Program-made: the position numbers and the translations under genes | Assembly (NCBI GenBank): GCA_002311835.1 | Contig: DBZY01000037.1 | Location: forward strand, 1 to 20,813 | Direction: 5' to 3' | From: Proteobacteria bacterium UBA1148 | GTDB taxonomy: Bacteria > Pseudomonadota > Gammaproteobacteria > Steroidobacterales > Rariloculaceae | Length of the DNA stretch: 20,813 nucleotides | Shown here: piece after piece, positions 6,905-12,786 of the stretch | How positions within the stretch are numbered: the first letter of the stretch is position 1 | How the letters are laid out: every line of letters starts with the position of its first letter | Notes under the pieces: generated by a model | The model's database searches: none | What the model was told of the DNA's origin: nothing | Seen by the model: only the letters and a program-made list of their open reading frames with translations

Positions 6905-8146
6905 GTGCTAGAGACCGAAGCTATCTTGCTGGAAGCTAAAAAGATTGCTGAGAGCGGGATTCTTGGACGGTCCCGGGTTTACGGCAAACTTTTAAGCTAT
7001 CTGACTCTATGCACCAGCGAAGGTCGCTCCCCTAAAGAGGCTGAGATCGCTGTTGATGTCTTCGATAAGGGCCGTGAATTTGACTCGAGTCATGATTCTG
7101 TTGTCCGTGTCTCTGTTCACAACCTTCGACAGAAGTTTGAAAAGTATTACGCCGAGAACCCGAGCAACAATGGGCTGAAATTAGAGATCCCCAGAGGTGA
7201 GTATCGACTTGTATTTGAATCGGCTTCAGCTCCCGTTGAGAAAGAACTTAGCCATAGCACTCCTCCGATTTGGGTTGGGGCACTTGTTGGCCTGCTTATT
7301 TTAAATCTGGTGGTTCCATCCATTTTTCGGGATGGACAATCGGATAGTGTTTACGAGGCGACAGGCCAGTCCCAGATTTGGAATGGAGTTCTGAATAATG
7401 CGTTGCCGCTAATGGTGGTTGTTGGCGATTATTATATTTTTGGTGAACTTGATGAGGCAGGTAAAATTAGGCGGCTAATTCGAGATTTTGAAATTAATTC
7501 TAGCGCTGATCTGAGAGATCTTTTGGTCTATGAACCAGATCTTGCGGAGACCTACTTTGATCTTGATCTTACTTATTTGCCGCGTAGTAGTGCACTCGGA
7601 TTAGAGAATTTGCTTCAAATCATCCATACCTCAAATGTTCCTGTCCAAATTACATCAACGTCAGAACTCAGAGTGGCTGATATGAAATCCCACAACATTA
7701 TCTACCTGGGGTACATCAGCGCGTTGGGGATACTCATTGATTTTGTGTTTTCGCCTTCTTCTGACTTGCGTGTTGGTGAAACTTATGACGAATTATCCAA
7801 CCTCAAGACGGGGGAGCACTATGTTAGTGGTGCTGGAATCCCGAAACGAGGCGAGTATCAGGATTACGGCCTCATTTCTTCATTCCCCGGACCTAGTGGT
7901 AACCAGTTTCTAATCATTGCTGGGACCCGTGATACCGGTGTGCTGGAGGCGGCACACTTGGTTACTGATTTTGATGCTGTTGAGTTACTTGAAAGGAAAA
8001 CATCGAATTCGGCAGGAGGCTCGTTAGCCTTCGAGGCGCTTTATCGAGTTGCCGGATTCGACCGCACGAACCTCGATGCAAATTTAGTTCATTTCTCCTC
8101 ACTAGATCGCGATCTAATCTGGGGTAGTGAGGTAACCGTCCAGTAA
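6905..8146 (+). CDS. membrane-anchored winged-helix transcriptional regulator with periplasmic sensor-like domain
   Basis: This 413-residue protein has an N-terminal DNA-binding-like domain (residues 1-105). Its blocks are ILGRSRVYGKLLSYL, EAEIAVDVFDKGREFDSSHDSVVRVSVHNLRQKFEKYY and LEIPRGEYRLVF. This is the helix-turn-helix module also found at the N-terminus of some bacterial adenylate-cyclase-like, WD40 and TPR proteins. One transmembrane segment follows (about residues 121-140, PIWVGALVGLLILNLVVPSI). The remaining 270 residues are not recognised and are predicted to be periplasmic. The architecture is ToxR/CadC-like: the same chain senses outside and binds DNA inside. The start is GTG 6905 with AAGGAA upstream. 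It precedes a DUF6152 gene by 27 bases and diverges from the MetE-like gene; either could be a target. Confidence 0.72.
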   Translation: MLETEAILLEAKKIAESGILGRSRVYGKLLSYLTLCTSEGRSPKEAEIAVDVFDKGREFDSSHDSVVRVSVHNLRQKFEKYYAENPSNNGLKLEIPRGEYRLVFESASAPVEKELSHSTPPIWVGALVGLLILNLVVPSIFRDGQSDSVYEATGQSQIWNGVLNNALPLMVVVGDYYIFGELDEAGKIRRLIRDFEINSSADLRDLLVYEPDLAETYFDLDLTYLPRSSALGLENLLQIIHTSNVPVQITSTSELRVADMKSHNIIYLGYISALGILIDFVFSPSSDLRVGETYDELSNLKTGEHYVSGAGIPKRGEYQDYGLISSFPGPSGNQFLIIAGTRDTGVLEAAHLVTDFDAVELLERKTSNSAGGSLAFEALYRVAGFDRTNLDANLVHFSSLDRDLIWGSEVTVQ

Positions 8147-8173
8147 AAGTGATCGGTGCTCTGAGGAGAGGCG

Positions 8174-8548
8174 ATGAGATTAAAAACGGCGAGTACTTTA
8201 GCAGTTACGATACTCGCTATGACTTATTCGGCGGTGTGGGGGCACCACTCCCATGCGAACTACATAGAGTCGGAGTGGATAGTTTTGGAAGGCGCCGTGC
8301 GGGAAATACACTGGATGAACCCGCACAGCTGGATCTATCTCGATGTTGTGGATGCGGACGGGCAGTCCAGGGCATGGGCTCTTGAGGGTGCCAGTATCAC
8401 TCAGCTCAGGCGAGACGGTTGGACTGAGGACAGCATACAGGTTGGCGGAAAGCTTACCTTGAGGTGTCACCCGCTAAAGGATCGTTCGCCAGGGTGTCTC
8501 CTCGGTTTCATTACTCTGGACGATGGCTCTGAGAAAGAGTTTGACTAA
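8174..8548 (+). CDS. DUF6152 family periplasmic protein (copy 2)
   Basis: This 124-residue protein has a signal peptide (residues 1-23) ending AVWG, and the predicted mature chain begins HHSHANY. The family signatures are WMNPHSWIYLDVVDADG and RAWALEGAS. This copy carries two cysteines (LRCHPLKDRSPGC) not present in the other two copies. A strong GAGGAGAG ribosome-binding site precedes the ATG. It lies 27 bases after the membrane regulator gene and 31 bases before the next exported-protein gene, so the three probably form one transcription unit. Function is unknown. Confidence 0.85.
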   Translation: MRLKTASTLAVTILAMTYSAVWGHHSHANYIESEWIVLEGAVREIHWMNPHSWIYLDVVDADGQSRAWALEGASITQLRRDGWTEDSIQVGGKLTLRCHPLKDRSPGCLLGFITLDDGSEKEFD

Positions 8549-8579
8549 CTGTTTGACGCAATTTTTTAGAGGAAAAATT

Positions 8580-9365
8580 ATGCATCTGGTAATGGTGAAA
8601 AAGTTCCTGCAGATGACATTTGTCCTGGTGCTCTCGGGGTCTGTTTATGCGCAAGGCTGGATCAAATTCGCCAGCGAAACGGATCGATTCATTGTCAATT
8701 TTCCTGGAGAGCCTGTTTTTCAGGAAGTCGATTACATCTCTGAGTCAGACGTCACGATCCCAGCCCGCGTCTATAGCGTCGAAGATCTAAACAGCCGTTA
8801 CGCAATTACTGTAGTGGACTATACGGCGGCTGATGTTGCGCACACGGAATACTGTAGCCAACTCGCACTCGGAACTGAAATTAGTCCTAATCTATGCAAC
8901 GGTCGCGGACACTTACGCGATATTAGGGGTTCTGTCGCATTTGAGGCGTGGAACATTCGTCGACGCGGTAGCGGTGAGATCACCTATGACGCCTTTGGAC
9001 AAGTGGACGGGATTGACGGGCACCAGCTGCAGATCAACCACCCTGACCAGTCGCGCTCCTTTATTGGGATCTATATGTACGAGAGCCGCCTTTATGTTCT
9101 CGAGGGAATGGTGCCTGATAACTACCCACCGCCCGGACTCTTTCAACAGTCCTTAGGCATTCTAGATGAGGAGGGAAGGCGGGTTCGATTCGAGAGCGAC
9201 GACGAGGGCAACTATACCCGCGTCCAAACACTTTATGAGTACGTCGGCGCAGAAGATTCAGTGACAGGCGAGGCCCAGCTACCTCAATCTTCGAGCAGTG
9301 AGCGCCGCCCTATGGTGCCGGGCGAAAGAACCGGGTTATGGGTACCAACGATACCCGTCAATTAG
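8580..9365 (+). CDS. exported protein of unknown function
   Basis: This 261-residue protein starts at ATG 8580, which has AGAGGA just upstream; the frame is open from 8523 but that part overlaps the DUF6152 gene. It has a signal peptide (hydrophobic FVLVLSGSVYA|Q). The mature protein opens GWIKFASETDRFIVNFPGEPVFQEVDY and continues with ARVYSVEDLNSRYAITVVDY, EITYDAFGQVDGIDGHQLQI and PPPGLFQQSLGILDEEGRRVRFE. I recognise this as a recurrent exported gammaproteobacterial family seen near DUF6152 genes, but no function is assigned to it. Cysteines in TEYCSQL and NLCNGRG could form a disulfide. Codon use is like the neighbours. Confidence 0.8.
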   Translation: MHLVMVKKFLQMTFVLVLSGSVYAQGWIKFASETDRFIVNFPGEPVFQEVDYISESDVTIPARVYSVEDLNSRYAITVVDYTAADVAHTEYCSQLALGTEISPNLCNGRGHLRDIRGSVAFEAWNIRRRGSGEITYDAFGQVDGIDGHQLQINHPDQSRSFIGIYMYESRLYVLEGMVPDNYPPPGLFQQSLGILDEEGRRVRFESDDEGNYTRVQTLYEYVGAEDSVTGEAQLPQSSSSERRPMVPGERTGLWVPTIPVN

Positions 9366-9383
9366 TAGGTTATGTATGGTTGG

Positions 9384-9410
9384 ACTAATCGGGTGTGCGT
9401 TAGTTTTATT
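9384..9410 (+). terminator. candidate intrinsic terminator after the 8580-9365 gene
   Basis: ACTAA-T-CG (9384-9391) pairs with CGTTAGT (9398-9404) around a 6-nt loop, with one bulged T. The stem is followed immediately by TTTATT. It begins 19 bases after the gene's stop. The stem is AT-rich and short, so confidence is moderate. Confidence 0.45.
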
Positions 9411-9488
9411 GAGCCCCAATTCATCCAAGATAAAAGTTGTCTCCGGTCTCTACTGATTCGTCTGCAGCGGTAAAAGCCAAGATATCGG

Positions 9489-9818
9489 TGCCCGGGGCCG
9501 GACTCGAACCGGCACGGAGTTACCTCCGAGGGATTTTCTTACCCGCTACAGCTTTCGCTGCTGCACCTTGCGGCGCATTTGTGGTCTGGACTTTCTCTTT
9601 ACCATGCCGTAGCGACTACGGGTTAGGCAGGAGCCGTCAAGTCTCTACACTTTCCCCACACCCAGCGCTCTTCATCTGGTACGAGGCTTAGCTCGGGATT
9701 GCCACCGCCCAAGGCGCTGAGGGTTCCCCGAATTTGACTCCATTCACACCAGGCGTTTCCATCCTGGGTGCTCATATGTGGCTAAGTCCCTTGCGTCTAC
9801 CAATTCCGCCACCCGGGC
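9489..9818 (-). tRNA. trnL-UAA: tRNA-Leu(UAA), interrupted by a group I intron
   Basis: On the minus strand the 5' exon (9818-9784, 35 nt) carries acceptor arm GCCCGGG, a D-arm with GGCGGAATTGGTAGACGC, and the 5' side of the anticodon stem, AGGGA, ending CTT. The 3' exon (9537-9489, 49 nt) begins AAAA, then UCCCU closing the anticodon stem. It continues with a leucine-type long variable arm (CGGAG GUAA CUCCG), a T-arm (GCCGG UUCGAGU CCGGC), CCCGGGC pairing with the acceptor 5' strand, and discriminator A73 at 9489. Joining the exons gives a seven-base loop CUUAAAA with anticodon UAA, and every stem closes. A 246-nt intron sits between U34 and A35. Genomic CC follows A73 but the next base is G, so CCA must be completed after transcription. 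A36-A37-A38 is the recognition triplet for ms2i6A modification. Confidence 0.95.
9538..9783 (-). ncRNA. group I intron (IC3-like) in tRNA-Leu(UAA)
   Basis: This is a 246-nt intron between U34 and A35, ending in the conserved terminal G (9538). All core pieces are visible on the minus strand. A guide GAG (9773-9771) pairs with exon CUU and makes the U-G wobble at the 5' splice site. P2 is CACCCAGG/CCUGGUG around GGAAAC. P3 is GGAGUC (9741-9736) with GAC..CUCC (9638-9630). P4 is UCGGG (9731-9727) with CCCGA (9697-9693), and a long P6 helix follows. The R-like segment is GUGUAGAGACUUGACGG. P8 includes CCGUAG/CUACGG (9621-9607), and P7' lies in AAAGUCCA. Two GNRA hairpins follow: UGCGCC-GCAA-GGUGCA (9577-9562) and CAGC-GAAA-GCUG (9560-9549). 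The motif order closely resembles the Azoarcus tRNA-Ile intron. No homing-endonuclease ORF fits inside. Confidence 0.93.
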
Positions 9819-9833
9819 ATTGGCGCAAATCAT

Positions 9834-9839
9834 TCTATA
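9834..9839 (-). promoter_or_regulatory. candidate -10 box of the tRNA-Leu gene
   Basis: TATAGA on the minus strand lies 15 bases upstream of the tRNA 5' end, so transcription could begin 7-9 bases before the tRNA. No convincing -35 hexamer is visible at 16-18 bases spacing. Confidence 0.3.
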
Positions 9840-9942
9840 GTGAAAGAAAACTCGTTCATACTCCGTCTTAAATATGGGTTGACTGTAAGTGAGCCTGAGT
9901 GGGAGACTCGCTAAGCGTGAGAAAAAGCTGGAGACGCTGCAA

Positions 9943-10323
9943 ATGAAAATAATTATCTTTCTGACAACTGGGCTGGCCGCACTGGCTATCTGGGCCCCGA
10001 CTCTTGCGCATCACGGTTTTGCCGCATACTCGAACGAGAGAATAACCGTTCAAGCCACTATGACGGAGCTTCGGTTTGTAAACCCCCACGTCCAGCTCTA
10101 CTTCGATATCACGAATACCGACGGGGAGATTGAGCACTGGCAAGCGGAGCTGACTGCGCCCAACAAGCTCGCCAGAGGGGGTTGGACTAAAAACACACTA
10201 AGGCCTCAAGATCAGATTCAAATTAGTGGGCAAATTGCTAGAAATGGCGGACACTCCATTCGGATCAGAGAAATCATTACTGCCAACGGTGAGTCGCTGC
10301 CATTATGGGAGATTCTTGACTGA
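9943..10323 (+). CDS. DUF6152 family periplasmic protein (copy 3)
   Basis: This 126-residue protein starts at ATG 9943, with GGAGA eight bases upstream. The open frame runs back to GTG 9889, but that adds a charged stretch before the signal peptide and is unlikely. The signal peptide (LAALAIWAPTLA|HH) leaves a mature N-terminus HHGFAAYSNERITV. The signatures FVNPHVQLYFDITNTDG and HWQAELTAPNKL match the two other copies in this window. This copy lacks cysteines. It lies between the intron-bearing tRNA-Leu (divergent) and miaE, which begins 61 bases downstream. Function is unknown. Confidence 0.85.
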   Translation: MKIIIFLTTGLAALAIWAPTLAHHGFAAYSNERITVQATMTELRFVNPHVQLYFDITNTDGEIEHWQAELTAPNKLARGGWTKNTLRPQDQIQISGQIARNGGHSIRIREIITANGESLPLWEILD

Positions 10324-10384
10324 AGCGCCTGTCTACGGACTCGTGCTGTAGCCCATCACGGCAAACCAAAGCTCCTGCCTCATT

Positions 10385-11023
10385 ATGCTCGACACCCCGT
10401 CGAATCAAACACTACCTGGAATCGATACAGTTCTTAGGTTCCTGCTGTGTCGAACACCAGATAGCTGGGTGTCCAGGGCGGTAGCAGAGATTCCGCTTCT
10501 GTTGTTGGATCACGCTTCTCTCGAGCTGAAGGCAGCGCAGCAAGCACAAACCCTGATACGCAGATACGGCGCTAATTTCGATCTGCTCAATAAAATGTCA
10601 CAACTGGCGCGCGAGGAACTGCGACACTTTGAACAGGTGTCGGCAATTCTTGAGAATCGAGGTATTACATACCGTCCAGTATCCGCTTCCCGATACGCAG
10701 CTGCTCTGCATGCGCACGTCCGTAAACGAGAACCTGACCGATTTGTGGATACCCTCATTGTCGGGGCAATCATTGAGGCTCGCTCCTGTGAGCGTTTTTA
10801 TTCACTCTGGTTGAAGCTGGGGTCGAGTGAGCCTGATCTCACCAAATTGTACGCATCGCTGCTCAAATCTGAAGCACGGCATTTTCTGAATTATCTTGAG
10901 CTAGGAAAAACCGCGGCGGGTGATTCGATGGTTTCGCGCACGAGGTTCCTATTGGAGCAAGAGCAGGAGCTAGTTCTAGGGCCTGACCCGGAGATCCGGC
11001 TCCACAGCGGAATTCCAGTATGA
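10385..11023 (+). CDS. miaE: tRNA-(ms2io6A)-hydroxylase MiaE
   Basis: This 212-residue ferritin-like protein is a non-haem diiron monooxygenase that hydroxylates the isopentenyl side chain of ms2i6A37 to ms2io6A37 in tRNAs reading codons that start with U. Diiron ligands can be followed: E47 in DHASLELKAA, E78 and H81 in REELRHFEQ, E131 in IIEARSCERF, and E163 and H166 in SEARHF. Length and order match MiaE. The ATG at 10385 immediately precedes LDTPSNQTLPGIDTVLRFLLCRTPDSWV, a typical MiaE N-terminus. It lies 567 bases from the tRNA-Leu(UAA) gene, whose anticodon loop A36-A37-A38 makes it a predicted substrate. The gene is followed by a structured leader and a small unknown gene. Confidence 0.92.
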   Translation: MLDTPSNQTLPGIDTVLRFLLCRTPDSWVSRAVAEIPLLLLDHASLELKAAQQAQTLIRRYGANFDLLNKMSQLAREELRHFEQVSAILENRGITYRPVSASRYAAALHAHVRKREPDRFVDTLIVGAIIEARSCERFYSLWLKLGSSEPDLTKLYASLLKSEARHFLNYLELGKTAAGDSMVSRTRFLLEQEQELVLGPDPEIRLHSGIPV

Positions 11024-11028
11024 GTAAG

Positions 11029-11095
11029 TCCTGGTTTCGGATCTAGTGAATGGCTCGGTAAACTACTAGGTCGGCAAGTGATATGGAAACCAGGA
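11029..11095. repeat. nested inverted repeats between miaE and the small gene
   Basis: The outer arms TCCTGGTTTC (11029-11038) and GAAACCAGGA (11086-11095) are a perfect 10-bp inverted repeat. Inside it, GATCTAGT (11040-11047) and ACTAGGTC (11065-11072) pair over 8 bp, with one G-U in RNA. A third hairpin, TGGCT (11099-11103) with AGCCA (11109-11113), follows. The AGGAG at 11092-11096 is partly inside the outer right arm. No T-run follows, so it is not a standard terminator; it looks like an RNA leader for the 11118 gene. Confidence 0.55.
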
Positions 11096-11117
11096 GATTG
11101 GCTATATCAGCCATGCC

Positions 11118-11378
11118 ATGACTGACGAAGTTGCACTGCAGCGTATGATGCGTCTCGCAGAGGAGGCCGAGCAATACGAGGAACGGTTATTGCTGGCAGC
11201 TGCCCAGATGAAGCTCTTTAGGGAAGCTCATGGTAAGGATGCCGAGACGGCTGAACTGTTGGCAGTTTGGGTAAGTACACATCTTCCGGGCCATATAGAC
11301 CCCTACATGGTGTTAACCCGGGAGGAGATTGTGCAGGTTTGGGAAGATGCGGAGGATCCACGTAGGCGCTCTCACTGA
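11118..11378 (+). CDS. small acidic protein of unknown function
   Basis: This 86-residue protein is rich in Glu and Ala, with long helical stretches (MTDEVALQRMMRLAEEAEQYEERLLLAAAQMKLFREAHG) followed by ELLAVWVSTHLPGHIDPYMVLTREEIVQVWED. No signal peptide, membrane segment or catalytic motif is visible, so it is likely a soluble cytoplasmic helical protein. I do not recognise the family. The nearest Shine-Dalgarno (AGGAG, 11092-11096) is 21 bases from the ATG, but the hairpin at 11099-11113 could bring it closer. It lies between miaE and the ccm operon, separated from ccmA by 81 AT-rich bases. Codon use and the intact frame favour a real gene. Confidence 0.62.
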   Translation: MTDEVALQRMMRLAEEAEQYEERLLLAAAQMKLFREAHGKDAETAELLAVWVSTHLPGHIDPYMVLTREEIVQVWEDAEDPRRRSH

Positions 11379-11459
11379 TAAATTTTTCACATGTATTTAT
11401 ATTAAAATCATTTAGTTAAGGCATTTATTTAAACTTAATTAGTAAGATAAATCACTAAA
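11379..11459 (+). promoter_or_regulatory. AT-rich region upstream of ccmA, candidate operon promoter
   Basis: This 81-base gap is strongly AT-rich compared with both flanks and contains TATATTAAAAT at 11398-11408, a possible -10 region. No clear -35 element was found at standard spacing, and ccmA lacks an obvious Shine-Dalgarno sequence. It is the only gap before the tightly packed ccm genes large enough to hold a dedicated promoter. Confidence 0.35.
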
Positions 11460-12095
11460 ATGGACTGTTTCTCACTTACTGGCAACCAACCTGTTTTAAG
11501 AGCCGAATCACTAGAAGTATGGCGAGGGGGGATTTGCCTGTTCTCCGGGCTGAACTTCGAACTTCACCCGGGCCAGGTAGCCTTGGTGACCGGAGCTAAC
11601 GGCTCAGGAAAAACTACGCTGTTGCGGGTGTTGGCGGGTTTAACTATTCCCACTGCTGGGGCTGCAACCTGGGCTGGGACAGTTATTCAGCGTGTGGAGG
11701 GCCCGGATCGCAGTAAAGTCACCTATCAGGGGCACTTGGACGGGCTGAAGAAAGACCTGACGGTTGAGGAGAATCTAGACTTCTACAGAGCCTTCTGGAA
11801 CAGCCATGAGCCCATGGATTGTCTGCTAGAACAGTTGCGGCTGGACGGCTGCAGAGACCGTCAGATTCGGTACCTGTCGGCTGGGCAGCGCCGCCGGGTT
11901 GCCCTGGGATGCATGAGGATTAAGCCAGCTCAGCTCTGGCTGCTTGATGAGCCCTTGACTAATCTTGACCGGAAAGGCTCGTTACTCGTTGCGGGCTGGT
12001 TAGCGCAACATGCCGCTGCTGGCGGGCTTGCCGTGGTGGCCACTCACCAACGCGAGCACCTAATTCAGTCCGCATCTATTGAGATAGAACTCTAA
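11460..12095 (+). CDS. ccmA: cytochrome c maturation ABC transporter ATP-binding protein CcmA
   Basis: This 211-residue ABC ATPase has a Walker A motif GANGSGKTT (residues 45-53), the signature LSAGQRRRVALG (139-150), Walker B LWLLDEP (159-165) and a switch histidine in VATHQ. CcmA drives the CcmABCD complex, which releases holo-CcmE from CcmC rather than pumping haem itself. Length matches the family (about 205). It is the first gene of the ccmABCDEFGHI operon and ends one base before ccmB. The ATG at 11460 has no good Shine-Dalgarno sequence, so another start a few codons in is possible. Confidence 0.95.
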   Translation: MDCFSLTGNQPVLRAESLEVWRGGICLFSGLNFELHPGQVALVTGANGSGKTTLLRVLAGLTIPTAGAATWAGTVIQRVEGPDRSKVTYQGHLDGLKKDLTVEENLDFYRAFWNSHEPMDCLLEQLRLDGCRDRQIRYLSAGQRRRVALGCMRIKPAQLWLLDEPLTNLDRKGSLLVAGWLAQHAAAGGLAVVATHQREHLIQSASIEIEL

Positions 12096-12096
12096 C

Positions 12097-12762
12097 ATGA
12101 ACGCATTCGTACTCATCCTGCAACGCGACCTAAGGCTAGCCTTTCGGCGCTGGAGCGAGATAGCAACTCCGCTGATGTTCTTTATTATCGTTGCATCTCT
12201 GTTTCCGCTTGCATCATCCCCTGAAGCGTCTCAGCTCAGGGAATCAGGGAGCGCTGTTTTATGGATGTCAGCATTGTTATCCTCATTGTTGGCCCTAGAC
12301 GGCTTATTCCGTACTGATGCGGAGGATGGCAGCATGGAGCAATTAATCCTCAGCCCGGCCCCGTTTGGCCTTATTGTCTTAGCTAAGATTCTGGCACACT
12401 GGGCTGTGAGCGGCGTTCCATTACTTCTGCTTGCACCCTTTCTGGCTATATCGTTTTATTTGCCCTTGGAGGCTTTGCCTACACTAATTATTGCACTGGC
12501 ACTGGCGACACCAACTTTAAGCGTGCTTGCTGCAATCGGTGCCGCATTGACAGTGACGCTTAGAGGAGGTGGAGCCATCATCGGTCTACTGGTTCTGCCC
12601 CTAACGGGGCCGGTCCTGATTTTTGGAACTCGAGCCACAGAAATGGCCATAAACGGAGAGTCTGCTTTAGGGCCTTTGTATCTGCTGGCAGCGCTGGCAG
12701 TTTTTGCGATTTCAGTAGGGCCGATGGCTGCATCAGCAGCAATTAAGGTGGCCATGGAATGA
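12097..12762 (+). CDS. ccmB: haem exporter permease subunit CcmB
   Basis: This 221-residue polytopic inner-membrane protein has about six hydrophobic segments. It begins AFVLILQRDLRLAFRRWSEIATPLMFFIIVASLFPLA, a typical CcmB N-terminus, and continues with DGLFRTDAEDGSMEQLILSP and VSGVPLLLLAPFLAI. CcmB pairs with CcmA in the ABC part of the CcmABCD complex. The length equals that of the E. coli protein (about 220). It starts one base after the ccmA stop and is followed by ccmC after 24 bases, in the standard order. No defects were seen. Confidence 0.95.
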   Translation: MNAFVLILQRDLRLAFRRWSEIATPLMFFIIVASLFPLASSPEASQLRESGSAVLWMSALLSSLLALDGLFRTDAEDGSMEQLILSPAPFGLIVLAKILAHWAVSGVPLLLLAPFLAISFYLPLEALPTLIIALALATPTLSVLAAIGAALTVTLRGGGAIIGLLVLPLTGPVLIFGTRATEMAINGESALGPLYLLAALAVFAISVGPMAASAAIKVAME

Positions 12763-12786
12763 TCAAGTGATAGGGAAATAACTAAA

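Noticed and set aside
9437..9691. An 84-residue plus-strand open frame over the tRNA region
   Set aside because: It runs antisense through the 3' exon and much of the group I intron; its sequence is explained by the RNA structure and it has no recognisable protein motif.
9489..9818. Reading the two tRNA halves as a broken tRNA pseudogene or as two tRNA fragments
   Set aside because: All stems close after removal of exactly 246 nt and the removed piece has a full group I core with correct splice-site pairs, so an intact intron-bearing gene is the better explanation.
12456..12755. A 99-residue minus-strand frame inside ccmB
   Set aside because: It is antisense to a well-supported membrane protein gene; its low-complexity composition is the mirror of hydrophobic codons.
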